From positions 149,478 to 213,477 of the forward strand of contig JBQLZO010000050.1 in the NCBI GenBank assembly GCA_052168315.1: a stretch of 64,000 nt of DNA, in the 5' to 3' direction. This DNA comes from JBQLZO01 sp052168315 (lineage in GTDB: Bacteria > Planctomycetota > Phycisphaerae > Phycisphaerales > UBA1924). Of the stretch, positions 32,752 through 42,769 are shown piece by piece. How positions within the stretch are numbered: the stretch's first letter is position 1; every line of letters starts with the position of its first letter. A model generated the notes under the pieces. It saw only the letters and a program-made list of their open reading frames with translations. It had not been told where the DNA came from and made no database searches. Position numbers and translations under genes: made by a program.

Positions 32752-32970
32752 CCCAGCACCTCCTCGGCCACGCCAACCCATTGCCCCGAACAAACGATCC
32801 CGGCACCCCGCCACCCGCCCCCCGAACCATCATGACAACCCCCCCACCCGCCCGCCATCGCGGTCCCGGAAACGCGCCGCACCAACAAAGCCTCAGGCCG
32901 CACCGCCTACGGACTCATCACATGCCATCCCCAGCGACCAATGCCCACGCCTCCGTCCATCGGATCGCTC

Positions 32971-35649
32971 CTATCGCGAGATCCGCCATGTCTGCACCAC
33001 CCTCGTGCGGTGCTGCCATGTCGCCAGGGTGCCATCCGGGCGCGGCATGATCGTCCACCAAGCCTCTCGTTCGTTCTTGGGAAGGTCATAGCGAACCGGC
33101 GCGACCGTGGGATCCAGAGGCATTCCGAACACCGTCAGGCCCCTCTCATCGATGATGTACAACTGTTCGCCATCGGCCGAGAACGCCACGCGCGACTCCC
33201 ATCCCCGATCGGGCGTGCAGTAGGTAGCAATCCCCTCGCCATCGGGCCCGTACAGGCAAAGCCACACCAGACTGTGGCGCTCGCCAGACACACCGGCCGT
33301 CGAACGCGAACAGAGCAGCGCGAGCGAGCCATCTGGTCCCGCCGCCGCGTGCTTCACGAAGACCAGCCAACCGCCATCCGGTCGATGCGCGATCCGCTGG
33401 ATCTCGTTGCCGTTCTCGTCGACGCGCCGCACAACCCCCATCTCACGCTCCCAGCCGTGCCCGATCCGGGTCAATGGCTCGCGGGGGTGCCCCCAATGAG
33501 CCCCTCGCGACTGGGCGCTGATCTGCTTCCCCTCCGTGTCGAAACTCACGATCGGGCCAGCGTAACTCATGCGATACCGCACGCCGCCATCGCCATCGAC
33601 CACGATCCACGCGAGTGCGGCCTGCGTGGGCATGACGCCGGGCTCGGGCTCCATCACACGGATCCGCTCGCCCGCAGCATCGAACACATGCACCGCAGCG
33701 GTGCCATCCTCCACGACATAGACGGATCCATCATCGCCCATCGCCATCGCCACCGGTGTGCCCATAGTGCCCTCCGGCGGGCCGCCAAGCGCCAGATCGG
33801 CGCGCCCCGTCTCGTCGCAACGATACAGCCGCGAACCATCCGAGGCCCAGATCCGACCATCCGGATCAACCGCAAACTCGCCGTAGATCCCGAAGGGCTC
33901 ATTCCGCGGACCGCGCACCTGCATCGACTGCCACAGCTTTCCTTCCCGATCGATGCGATGAAGCGCGTTGTTGTCCGCGCTGTCCAGCACGACGATCCCG
34001 CCATCACGATCAGCACGGATACCCGAGAAGTACCCTCCCTCCGTACCCTGCGCTCCACCGATCATCTCGCCGAGATCCCAGACCTCCGGCGCGTTCGCAC
34101 CGTCCCTCCACAATCTGACCACGCCCTCAATGACACACACCGTCGCCAGCGTCCCTTCGGAGAGCACCGCGATGTCCTCAAGGCTCAGGCCCTGCTCGTC
34201 GCCAAGGTCGGTCCGCTCGCTGAGCATCCGACCTTCTGGCGAGTACTTCTGGATCTGATCGGTGATGGTGTACCGCTCGTGCAAGGCCGCGAGCACCACG
34301 AAGCCCCCATCCGGCAGCCGGCACACATTCTCGATCACCCCAGACTTGAACTCCGGCACCGCCCGCATTTCGCCGGTTGCGGTGTCCAGGAACCAGGCCT
34401 GGCCCTGCGTCGCCGCGTCTCCCCCGTGCACCGTCCGCGCGATGAGCCACCGGTCCCCATCCAACCACAAAGCCATCGGGCGCGAGCCGCGCTCGACCTT
34501 CGGTAGATCGATCGGGATATCACAGACCATCTCACCGGCACGATCGACCATCGTGAAGCGCGCCCCGAGATCCGGATCGTGCGCACCGCGGACCCACCCG
34601 ATCCGCCCACGCCCATCGAACCCGAGCGATCCGATCTGGTTGATCACCCCCGTGTCATCCGGCACACCAAGTTGAACCTCGCCCACCGGAACGAGCGCAC
34701 CCGCGCGAGGCTCAGGCGCGCGCATCCCCGGCGCGTGCGCCATGGGAACTGCATCCTCCTCCCCCGCCTCCTCGACGATGTACGGCCCGGCATCCCCATT
34801 CGGCAGCCTGTACCGCGTCCGCTTGCCATCCGCATAAGACACGATCGCGAACCCCCCATCCTCCACCTCGACCTGCCGAACGCCCCGCTCGACAAGATCC
34901 CACCAACTCCAGTGCTCCGGCATACCCGCGTACTCATCCCCGATCCGCCGCGTCCACACGACCCTGCCATCCCGATCGATGATCTCGAACACGCCCTCGG
35001 GCACACCGCCTTCGTACGCAACCCAATGCACGATGGTCAGACCCGTGCCGGGGATGACCCGCACCTCGATCTGCCTCGCGAAGCTCCACTCGCCCCGCAC
35101 CGGAGGCAACGGCTTCAATTCGCCGATGCGCCGACCGGTGGAAAGGCTGTACAAAAGCCAGCGCGGAGCGTGTTGGAAGTCCTCCGTGATCCGCACCACA
35201 CCCCGCCCGCTCACCTCATCGAGCATCACGCCCGCACCCCTGGGGCTATGGGGCTGTGGCGGGTTCTCGGGGAATCCAGACCCAGCGCGCTCCAACTTGT
35301 CCGATTCAATCACCTCCCCATCCGCCCCGATCGACAGCACCACGAGGTTCCCATCCCAGCCCATGTACCCGTTGTCATACGCGTACCCCACCACCATCCC
35401 CCCATCGCTCACCACGCACTCCCGCAGCGTGTGCTCACGCTCGCCCTCCCAAACAACCTCACCGCCGCGACGCATCGTGTAATGCCCGCTCCCACCCCCC
35501 TCGGCCTCCGAGGGCACCACCCGCAGCACCCACTCGCCAGATGCCGATGAGACGCTGTACGGATCCACGAACGGATCATCGCCACACAAACGCGGCGCGA
35601 TCACATGACACAGGCAAACGAGCATCATTATCACAAGCCGGTTGCGCAT
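32971..35649 (-). CDS. Secreted beta-propeller-like protein, tandem paralogue A
   Basis: 892 residues, unknown function. The ATG at 35649 with GGAG upstream gives a signal peptide (LVIMMLVCLCHVIAPRLCG). The mature protein is built of beta-rich repeats with Asp/Gly-rich turns (GIRADRDGGIVVLDSADNN, FAVDPDGRIWASDGSRLYR, MGDDGSVYVVEDGTAAVHVF), as in NHL/PQQ-type propellers. The next gene (paralogue B) has the same order of parts throughout, including identical SGEWVLRVVPSEAEGGGSGH near the start and related ends (WWTIMPRPDGTLATWQHRTR and YWTVIPRREGIVSTWRHGSR). No dockerin tail. Both are on the minus strand and probably arose by duplication. Confidence 0.75.
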   Translation of the reverse strand: MRNRLVIMMLVCLCHVIAPRLCGDDPFVDPYSVSSASGEWVLRVVPSEAEGGGSGHYTMRRGGEVVWEGEREHTLRECVVSDGGMVVGYAYDNGYMGWDGNLVVLSIGADGEVIESDKLERAGSGFPENPPQPHSPRGAGVMLDEVSGRGVVRITEDFQHAPRWLLYSLSTGRRIGELKPLPPVRGEWSFARQIEVRVIPGTGLTIVHWVAYEGGVPEGVFEIIDRDGRVVWTRRIGDEYAGMPEHWSWWDLVERGVRQVEVEDGGFAIVSYADGKRTRYRLPNGDAGPYIVEEAGEEDAVPMAHAPGMRAPEPRAGALVPVGEVQLGVPDDTGVINQIGSLGFDGRGRIGWVRGAHDPDLGARFTMVDRAGEMVCDIPIDLPKVERGSRPMALWLDGDRWLIARTVHGGDAATQGQAWFLDTATGEMRAVPEFKSGVIENVCRLPDGGFVVLAALHERYTITDQIQKYSPEGRMLSERTDLGDEQGLSLEDIAVLSEGTLATVCVIEGVVRLWRDGANAPEVWDLGEMIGGAQGTEGGYFSGIRADRDGGIVVLDSADNNALHRIDREGKLWQSMQVRGPRNEPFGIYGEFAVDPDGRIWASDGSRLYRCDETGRADLALGGPPEGTMGTPVAMAMGDDGSVYVVEDGTAAVHVFDAAGERIRVMEPEPGVMPTQAALAWIVVDGDGGVRYRMSYAGPIVSFDTEGKQISAQSRGAHWGHPREPLTRIGHGWEREMGVVRRVDENGNEIQRIAHRPDGGWLVFVKHAAAGPDGSLALLCSRSTAGVSGERHSLVWLCLYGPDGEGIATYCTPDRGWESRVAFSADGEQLYIIDERGLTVFGMPLDPTVAPVRYDLPKNEREAWWTIMPRPDGTLATWQHRTRVVQTWRISR
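35317..35548 (-). repeat. 232-bp tract identical to 38161-38392
   Basis: Lies in the 5' coding part of paralogue A. It is base-for-base identical to the same part of paralogue B (offset 2844), while the rest of the two genes is strongly diverged. After three differing bases identity resumes for about 20 bases. Confidence 0.9.
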
Positions 35650-35820
35650 CTCAGGTCTCCTGGGCCCGCGGGCCGGTACCATCCAATCGATCGTACCGGA
35701 TCCATTCGCAGCCAACGCACGCGATGTTCTGAGTTCATGCAGGATCCGCCCCGCCAGGCGTGATCCGACGCCCCAGCGCACCCCGCCAGCGTGCCGGCGT
35801 CCCAATCCGCCATCCCCTCC

Positions 35821-38502
35821 TCACTCCACCATCCGCCAGTGGTTGACCACTCTGCTCCCATGCCGCCAGGTCGAGACGATGCCCTCACGCCGAGGGATCA
35901 CCGTCCAGTACGCATCGTCCGGACCCTTGATGTCATACCGCCTCGCGGGCGACTTCGGATCAAGCGGCGTCTGGAACACCGTCAGCCCCCGTCGATCCGT
36001 CAGGGCAACGCGCTGGCCATCGAACGCCAGCACGCCACCGGTCCGCGTGCCCCGCTTCAGTTCGATCGTGCCCCGCCCCTCGCCATCGGGTCCAAACAGG
36101 CAGATGGCCGCCGGCTCGCTTCCCGCGAGCATCGCGTGCGGGTCATCCCTGATGCACATCACCGCCAGCGAGCTGTCCGGGCCCAGCGCCGTTCTGTGCA
36201 CGCGCGCGATCCATCCGCCGTCGGGCCGATGCCGCGTGCTCACGATGACCCGGCCCTGCCCATCGGTCCTGCGCACCGAGACGCCGTCGTGGCTCCAGCC
36301 CCGCCCGATGTCCCGCCGATTATCGCCGGAGAACATCGCTGCATCGTACGGCTCACGGGCGGCGATCGCGTCGCCCGCGGCATCGAATGAGATGATCGAG
36401 TTTCTGAAGCCGACACCCATGGCGCCGATGCAAAGACGCACGACCCCGCCGGGATACGCCGCGATCCACGCCTGATCGACCTGCGTGACGGTGTCGCCCG
36501 GATCGGGCTTCATCACCCGCACCGGCTGGCCATGCTCATCGAACACATGCACGCTGGCCGTGCCCCGCTCCACCGCATAGATCCGGCCATCATCACCGAT
36601 GGTCACCTCCTCCGGCTGGGCCATCGTGCCCTCCGCCGGACCGCCAAGCCAGCGATCCGCACGCCCCTCCTCGTCGTAGCGGTACAGCCGCGATCCATCG
36701 GATGCCCACACCCACCCATCCGGGTCCACGCCGACCACGCGGACATAGAACCGCTCGCCACCGGGGCCGAGCGGGCGAATCGTCCGCAGGAGCGTGCCCT
36801 CCCGATCGAAGCGGTAGATCCACTCCCCACTGTCCACCACGAGCACGCCGCCATCCCGGTCAGCGCGAATCATGGTGCAGTACGCGCGTTCGTGCGGCCC
36901 GTGATGCTCCATCTTCTCGGGAACAGACCACCGGTCGGTGCTCGCTTCACTCCGCGAGCTCTGGATAGCGACGAATCCCGAGGTGCTGATACACGCCACC
37001 GATCCATCCCACAGCGCGGTCACATCGTCGGCCCAGTGATCCCCACTGGTCGCGTGGATCTTCCTCCCCTCGGCATCGAAGACAAGCACGAGCTTTCCGG
37101 ACAACAGGGAACCCCCATCGTGGTGCGCGAGGACCACAAAGCCGCCGCCCGGTCGACGGGCGATGTTCCGGATCAACCCGGCTTCCAGGCCCTCGATCGG
37201 CGTGAGCCGCCCATCCCCCACATCGAAGAACCACGCCTCACCACGCACGGTGTTGTCCGCATCCCGCACCGAGCGCGCGACCAGCCAACGGTCATCGTTC
37301 AGCCACACCGCCGAGGTCGGACCCGATCTCGTCGCTTCGGGAAGTCCGAGCCGATACACGCCCACGGTGTTCCCCTCCCGATCGACCAGGCAGAGCCGCT
37401 CATCATCCGGCGAGCCGACGCCGCTCCGGATCCACCCGATCCGCCCGCGATCGTCGAACGAGATCGCGTAGATCCCTTCGATCACTCCATCATCTGCGGG
37501 CGTACCAAGCGTGACATCTCCGAGATGCTCGAGCCGCCCCGGCAGCGGGTCGACCTGCACCAACGCCCCGCGATCACCGGCCGGCACGCCCGCCTCGCTC
37601 CCGACCTCCCGGATGGCATACCCACCCGCGGGCCCGTCCGCCGCCGCCGTGTAGCGCCTCCGCTGCCCCTCCGCATACGACACGATCGCGAACGACGCCG
37701 CGCCGACCACAACCTGTCGCACCCGACCCAGTCGCAGATCCACCCATCGCCACCCATCAGGACGATCGGCGTACTCATCCTCGATCCGCCGCACCCACAC
37801 GCTCACGCCGTCCCGGTCCAGCACCTCGAACACCGCCATCGGCGCATCACCCTCGAACACGATCCAGTGCAGGATCGCCAGTCCGGTATCGGGAATCGTC
37901 CACGCGTTCAGTTGAATCCCGAAGCCCGAGTCAACACGCAGCGGCGGCTCGGGATGGTGCTCTTCCAGCAGGCGCCCGTCGGCCAACCCGTAGACCAGCC
38001 AATGCGAGCGTCGCGCCCACCGCTCCTCTTGCTCCAGGCGGACGATCGCCCGTCCCGTCGCCTCGTCGATCATCACGCCGCGCCCCATCGGATACCCCGG
38101 GGATGGCGGATTACTCAGTCCATACACGCGGCGCTCATGCGCATCGGTGGCGATGGCCCGCCCATCCGCCCCGATCGACAGCACCACGAGGTTCCCATCC
38201 CAGCCCATGTACCCGTTGTCATACGCGTACCCCACCACCATCCCCCCATCGCTCACCACGCACTCCCGCAGCGTGTGCTCACGCTCGCCCTCCCAAACAA
38301 CCTCACCGCCGCGACGCATCGTGTAATGCCCGCTCCCACCCCCCTCGGCCTCCGAGGGCACCACCCGCAGCACCCACTCGCCAGATGCCGATCGAACGCT
38401 GTACGGATCCACGAACGGCCCATCGCCGGCCACCGCCGGGACCAACATCAGCAGCGGCACAACGACCAACATCAGGATCATCATCAGGAAAGAACCGCGC
38501 AT
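35821..38502 (-). CDS. Secreted beta-propeller-like protein, tandem paralogue B
   Basis: 893 residues; ATG at 38502 with AGGAGA upstream, signal peptide MILMLVVVPLLMLVPAVAG. Same architecture as paralogue A: an N-terminal domain with GHYTMRRGGEVVWEGEREHT, then propeller-like repeats (MIRADRDGGVLVVDSGEWIY, GVDPDGWVWASDGSRLYRYD, IGDDGRIYAVERGTASVHVF). Outside the identical 5' tract the two proteins are only moderately alike. No catalytic motif was recognised. 171 bases separate it from paralogue A, enough for a separate promoter. Confidence 0.75.
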   Translation of the reverse strand: MRGSFLMMILMLVVVPLLMLVPAVAGDGPFVDPYSVRSASGEWVLRVVPSEAEGGGSGHYTMRRGGEVVWEGEREHTLRECVVSDGGMVVGYAYDNGYMGWDGNLVVLSIGADGRAIATDAHERRVYGLSNPPSPGYPMGRGVMIDEATGRAIVRLEQEERWARRSHWLVYGLADGRLLEEHHPEPPLRVDSGFGIQLNAWTIPDTGLAILHWIVFEGDAPMAVFEVLDRDGVSVWVRRIEDEYADRPDGWRWVDLRLGRVRQVVVGAASFAIVSYAEGQRRRYTAAADGPAGGYAIREVGSEAGVPAGDRGALVQVDPLPGRLEHLGDVTLGTPADDGVIEGIYAISFDDRGRIGWIRSGVGSPDDERLCLVDREGNTVGVYRLGLPEATRSGPTSAVWLNDDRWLVARSVRDADNTVRGEAWFFDVGDGRLTPIEGLEAGLIRNIARRPGGGFVVLAHHDGGSLLSGKLVLVFDAEGRKIHATSGDHWADDVTALWDGSVACISTSGFVAIQSSRSEASTDRWSVPEKMEHHGPHERAYCTMIRADRDGGVLVVDSGEWIYRFDREGTLLRTIRPLGPGGERFYVRVVGVDPDGWVWASDGSRLYRYDEEGRADRWLGGPAEGTMAQPEEVTIGDDGRIYAVERGTASVHVFDEHGQPVRVMKPDPGDTVTQVDQAWIAAYPGGVVRLCIGAMGVGFRNSIISFDAAGDAIAAREPYDAAMFSGDNRRDIGRGWSHDGVSVRRTDGQGRVIVSTRHRPDGGWIARVHRTALGPDSSLAVMCIRDDPHAMLAGSEPAAICLFGPDGEGRGTIELKRGTRTGGVLAFDGQRVALTDRRGLTVFQTPLDPKSPARRYDIKGPDDAYWTVIPRREGIVSTWRHGSRVVNHWRMVE
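38161..38392 (-). repeat. 232-bp tract identical to 35317-35548
   Basis: Second copy of the identical tract, in the 5' coding part of paralogue B. It suggests recent gene conversion or a partial recent duplication. Confidence 0.9.
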
Positions 38503-38699
38503 GCGATGTCTCCTTTGCTGCGCATCCGGCGTTCCAAGCCAGATCGCAAGAATCATCAGAGCATACCGGGCGGACCCGCGAGAGCCGCACATCATCATCC
38601 CACCCCGCCTCAATACGCCGTCTACCATGCCCCGACGCCTCTCCGCTCACCTCACGCTCCAATCATCCGACCAACCCATCCGACCCACCCGACCCCCTC

Positions 38700-40187
38700 G
38701 TGTCCCCAAAGCAGCCGAAAAAGCAATCCAAACGGCGCTCAACCGGCCCTCGAACCACTTCCACACGATCTTCCACGCAGCGCCCCGCCGACCGGCTCGT
38801 CATCGTCGCGAACCGGCTCCCCGTGCGCAGGGCGGCCCCGGGCGCCGATCAGCCCTGGAAAACCAGCCCCGGCGGGCTCGTCTCGGCCCTCGTCCCCTTC
38901 CTCCGCGAACGCGGCGGCGTCTGGATCGGCTGGGATGGCGCCGAGTCCGATCCCAACGACAACTCCCACAAGCCCATCGCCCCGTTCGCGCACGACGGCA
39001 TGAACATCCACCCCATCGCGCTCGATGAGCGCGAGGTCAATGGCTTCTACCGCGGCTTCTCCAACGGCACCATCTGGCCGCTCTACCACGACTCCATCCG
39101 ATCGCCCCGGTTCCGCCGCCGATGGTGGCACGCGTACCGCGAGGCCAACATGCGCTTCGCGCAGGGCGCCATCGAACGCACCGACGATCGCGACATGATC
39201 TGGATCCACGACTACCAGCTCCAGCTCGTCCCCGGCTATGTCCGCATGCACCGTCCGAACGCGCGCATCGGCTTCTTCCTGCACATCCCGTTCCCGCCGC
39301 AGGAGCTGTTCGCCAAGATGCCGTGGCGCACCACGCTGCTCGAGAACCTGCTCGGCGCCGACATCATCGGGTTCCAGACCCGCCTCGGCGCTGCCAACTT
39401 CGCCAAGGCCGCACGCCAGTTCACCAGCGCCCGCGGCTCCGACTCCGCCCTCGAATTCAATGGCCGCACCATCCGCATCGCCCCCTACCCCATCTCCATC
39501 GACACCGAGCACTACGAACGCAGCGCCAACACCCAGATCGTCGACGAACGCATCGCCGCCATCAAGAAGGACCTCCGCGCCCGACGCATCGTCCTCGCCG
39601 TCGATCGCCTCGACTACACCAAGGGCGTCGAATACCGGCTCCGCGCCTTCGAGGAACTCCTCCGCCGCGACCACATCCCCCCCGAGGGCGTGGTCTTCGT
39701 CCAGATCGCCGTCCCCTCCAGGGAGAAAGTCGATGAGTACCAGGACCTCCGCGCCGAGGTCAACGAGCTCGTCGGACGCATCAACGGCAACCACGGCTCC
39801 GTCGGCGATGTCCCCGTCCACTACATCTACAACAGCATCCCCTTCGAGCAGCTCATGGCCATGTACCGCGCCGCCGATGTCATGATGGTCACGCCGCTCC
39901 GAGATGGCATGAACCTCGTCGCAAAGGAGTATGTCGCCACCAGGAGCGATGACACCGGCGTCCTCGTGCTCAGCGAGTTCGCCGGAGCCTCGCTCGAACT
40001 CAAGCAGGCCGTGCTCGTCAATCCCTACGATGTCGATGGCATGGCCGATGCGCTCGAACGCGCCCTCTGGATCGAGCCCGGAGAAGGCCGCAGGCGCATG
40101 AACGCCCTCAGAAAAGTCGTCCAGCGACACACCGTCTACGACTGGGCCGGCTCCTTCCTCGAAGCGCTCGGAGGCGCCCGCCCATGA
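38700..40187 (+). CDS. otsA: Trehalose-6-phosphate synthase
   Basis: A 495-residue GT20 enzyme making trehalose 6-phosphate from a nucleotide-glucose donor and glucose 6-phosphate. After a basic Ser/Thr-rich lead of about 35 residues the fold starts with RLVIVANRLPVRR. Then come the SPGGLVSAL loop, GWDGAESDPND, WIHDYQLQLVPGYVR, GFFLHIPFPPQELF, GFQTRLGAANF, VDRLDYTKGVEYRL and TPLRDGMNLVAKEYVA, all family landmarks. The GTG at 38700 is the first start codon in frame after the divergent neighbour; it has no clear ribosome-binding site, so the exact start is uncertain. It overlaps the otsB fusion gene by ATGA, showing translational coupling. Confidence 0.93.
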   Translation: MSPKQPKKQSKRRSTGPRTTSTRSSTQRPADRLVIVANRLPVRRAAPGADQPWKTSPGGLVSALVPFLRERGGVWIGWDGAESDPNDNSHKPIAPFAHDGMNIHPIALDEREVNGFYRGFSNGTIWPLYHDSIRSPRFRRRWWHAYREANMRFAQGAIERTDDRDMIWIHDYQLQLVPGYVRMHRPNARIGFFLHIPFPPQELFAKMPWRTTLLENLLGADIIGFQTRLGAANFAKAARQFTSARGSDSALEFNGRTIRIAPYPISIDTEHYERSANTQIVDERIAAIKKDLRARRIVLAVDRLDYTKGVEYRLRAFEELLRRDHIPPEGVVFVQIAVPSREKVDEYQDLRAEVNELVGRINGNHGSVGDVPVHYIYNSIPFEQLMAMYRAADVMMVTPLRDGMNLVAKEYVATRSDDTGVLVLSEFAGASLELKQAVLVNPYDVDGMADALERALWIEPGEGRRRMNALRKVVQRHTVYDWAGSFLEALGGARP

Positions 40188-42742
40188 GCACCAGCGACCC
40201 GCTCGACAACGAGATCCGCCGCCTCGCCCGCACACCCGTGCTCCTCATCGCGACCGACTACGACGGCACCCTCGCCCCCATCGTCGCCGACCCGGAACGC
40301 GCCACGCCCCACCGCGAGGCCATCATCGCGATCCGCCAACTCTCCGAACTCCCGGCCACCCACACCGCCATCATCTCCGGCAGGGCGCTCAGGGACCTCG
40401 CCCACCTGACCGGTTCGCCCGACCGCGTCCGACTCGTCGGCAGCCACGGCTCCGAGTTCGATGCCGGCTTCGCCGATTCGCTCCCCCCCGAGGCCGCCGC
40501 GCTCCGCCAGCGCATCATCGAGCAGCTCAACGCCGCCGCCGACCGCGGAACCGGCTTCGCCGTCGAGACCAAGCCCGCCAGCGTCGCCTTCCACTACCGC
40601 AACGCGGATCCGGACCTCGCCCGACCCATCGTCACCGAACTGCTCGCAGGCCCCGGCGCCCTCGATGGCGTCCATGTCAAGCACGGCAAGATGGTCGTCG
40701 AGTTCGCCGTCATCTCCACCAACAAGGGCGCGGCCCTCGACACCGTCCGCCACCGCGTCGGCGCCACCGCAACGCTCTTCATCGGCGACGATGCCACGGA
40801 CGAGGATGCCTTCCACATCCTCCGCGGCCCCGATCTCGGCATCAAGGTCGGCGATGGCCCGACCGCCGCTCCGTTCCGGATCCAAGACACCGAGGCCGTC
40901 GCCCGTCTGCTCGCGCAGCTCTGCGAGCACCGCGCCGCGTGGGCCACCGGCGGCGCCTCCACGCCCATCGAGGCCCACTCGATGCTCTCCGACCTCAGGA
41001 CCGTCGCCCTCGTCGCACCGGGCGCGAGGATCAACTGGCTCTGCTGCCCGCGCATCGATTCACCGGCCATCTTCGCCGACCTCCTCGGCGGACCCAGCGC
41101 TGGACACTTCACCATCGAACCCGCCGACCCGCCCGCCGACCCCCCCACCGTCGAGTACGGCCAGCGCGACCTCACCCTCCGCACCCGCTGGCCGGGCATC
41201 ACCGTCACCGATTACCTCGACTGCTCCGGGAGCCGCTTCCTCCAGCGCGCCGGCCGCTCCGACCTCCTCCGCTGCATCACCGGCGATGCCCGGGTCCGCA
41301 TCGAGTTCGCGCCACGCCTCGACTTCGGCCGCGTCCCCACCCGCCTCGAAGTCGCGCCCGATGCGCTCATCATCGAGGACACCGTCGATCCCATCGTCCT
41401 CCGCGCCCCGGGCGTCCAGTGGAACATCCACCGCGAGGGATCTCACCACACCGCCATCGCCACCGTCCAACTCCAACCCGACGAGCCGCTCATCCTCGAA
41501 CTCCGATACGGCACCGGCGGGCGCAAACCCGCCGTCATCTCGGAGCAGAACCGACGCGAGCAGACCACCGGCTTCTGGAACAACTGGACCGATCAGCTCA
41601 AGCTCCCCGAGCGGCATCGTGATGCCATCCTCCGCAGCGCTCTCACGCTCAGGGCGCTCACCCACGGCCCGACCGGCGCCATCGCCGCCGCCGCGACCAC
41701 CAGCCTCCCCGAATGGATCGGCGGCGTCCGCAACTGGGACTACCGCTACTGCTGGCCGCGCGACGCATCGCTCTCCGCCAGCGCGCTCGTCCGGCTCGGC
41801 AGCACCACCGAGGCCATCCGCTTCCTCGACTGGCTCCTCGCCGTCGTCGATCAGCTCCCCAGCCCAGACAGGCTCAGCCCCATCTACACCGTCTCCGGCG
41901 GAATACTCGGCCCCGAAGCGGAGATCCCCGAACTCTGCGGGTACGCCGGCAGCAGGCCCGTCCGCGTCGGCAACGCCGCCAGCAGGCAGCTCCAGCTCGA
42001 TGTCTTCGGCCCCATCGTCGAGCTCATCCACCTGCTCATGCTCCACGGCGCACCGCTCTCGGGCGAGCACTGGCGGCTCGTCAGCGCCATGATCGACGCC
42101 GTCGCCGCGCGATGGAACGAGCCCGACCACGGCATCTGGGAGATCCGAGGCCCGCGCCAGCACCATGTCCACTCCAAGGTCATGTGCTGGCAGGCCGCAT
42201 CCCACGCCATCGAGATCGCCGAATCCCTCGCGGGCAAAGCGCGCAACGACTGGATCCAGCTCCGCGACGAGATCGCCGCCGACCTGCTCGAACACGGATG
42301 GAACGAATCGCTCGGCTCGTTCGCGAGCTACTACGGCGCGAACCATGTCGATGCCGGCGTGCTCTCCATCGGGCTCTGCGGGCTCCTCGAACCCGACGAC
42401 CCGCGCTTCGCCGGCACCATCCGGCGCATCGAGTCCGAACTCCTCGAGGGCACCACCGTCAAGCGATACCGCTACGACGATGGCCTCCCGGGCGCCGAAG
42501 GCGGCTTCCACCTCTGCACCGCCTGGCTCATCATGGCCTACGCCAGGAGCGGGCGCACCAGCGATGCCCAGGCCCTGTTCGACGCGTTCCTCGCCGCACG
42601 CGGACCCACCGGCCTGCTCCCGGAAGAGATCGACCCCGACACCGGCCATGGCCTCGGCAACCACCCCCAGGCCTACAGCCACCTCGCGCTCATCGAGGCC
42701 GCCCTCGCCATCGAGGCCGCCAACAACCGATCGCGCGCCTGA
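40184..42742 (+). CDS. Trehalose-6-phosphate phosphatase fused to a GH15 glucoamylase/trehalase
   Basis: 852 residues. Residues 1-250 are an OtsB-type HAD phosphatase: LIATDYDGTLAP (nucleophile Asp at 25, acid/base Asp at 27), IISGRALRDL, GSHGSEF, and FIGDDATDEDAFH near 199-211 for Mg2+. Residues about 265-852 form a glycoside hydrolase family 15 unit: an N-terminal beta-sandwich (APGARINWLCCPRIDSPAIFADL) and an (alpha/alpha)6 barrel with VRNWDYRYCWPRDAS (515-529), CGYAGSRPVRVGNAA and PEEIDPDTGHGLGNHPQAYSH with the catalytic-base Glu near 814. GH15 members of this type include trehalases as well as glucoamylases. One chain would thus finish trehalose synthesis and could also split trehalose. 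ATGA overlap with otsA. Confidence 0.9.
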   Translation: MSTSDPLDNEIRRLARTPVLLIATDYDGTLAPIVADPERATPHREAIIAIRQLSELPATHTAIISGRALRDLAHLTGSPDRVRLVGSHGSEFDAGFADSLPPEAAALRQRIIEQLNAAADRGTGFAVETKPASVAFHYRNADPDLARPIVTELLAGPGALDGVHVKHGKMVVEFAVISTNKGAALDTVRHRVGATATLFIGDDATDEDAFHILRGPDLGIKVGDGPTAAPFRIQDTEAVARLLAQLCEHRAAWATGGASTPIEAHSMLSDLRTVALVAPGARINWLCCPRIDSPAIFADLLGGPSAGHFTIEPADPPADPPTVEYGQRDLTLRTRWPGITVTDYLDCSGSRFLQRAGRSDLLRCITGDARVRIEFAPRLDFGRVPTRLEVAPDALIIEDTVDPIVLRAPGVQWNIHREGSHHTAIATVQLQPDEPLILELRYGTGGRKPAVISEQNRREQTTGFWNNWTDQLKLPERHRDAILRSALTLRALTHGPTGAIAAAATTSLPEWIGGVRNWDYRYCWPRDASLSASALVRLGSTTEAIRFLDWLLAVVDQLPSPDRLSPIYTVSGGILGPEAEIPELCGYAGSRPVRVGNAASRQLQLDVFGPIVELIHLLMLHGAPLSGEHWRLVSAMIDAVAARWNEPDHGIWEIRGPRQHHVHSKVMCWQAASHAIEIAESLAGKARNDWIQLRDEIAADLLEHGWNESLGSFASYYGANHVDAGVLSIGLCGLLEPDDPRFAGTIRRIESELLEGTTVKRYRYDDGLPGAEGGFHLCTAWLIMAYARSGRTSDAQALFDAFLAARGPTGLLPEEIDPDTGHGLGNHPQAYSHLALIEAALAIEAANNRSRA

Positions 42743-42769
42743 TCACACACCCCACCCGAACACCCCCGC

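Noticed and set aside
32224..32814. Two overlapping separate META genes
   Set aside because: The second has no signal peptide or ribosome-binding site of its own and joins the first by a single-base change at the G8 run.
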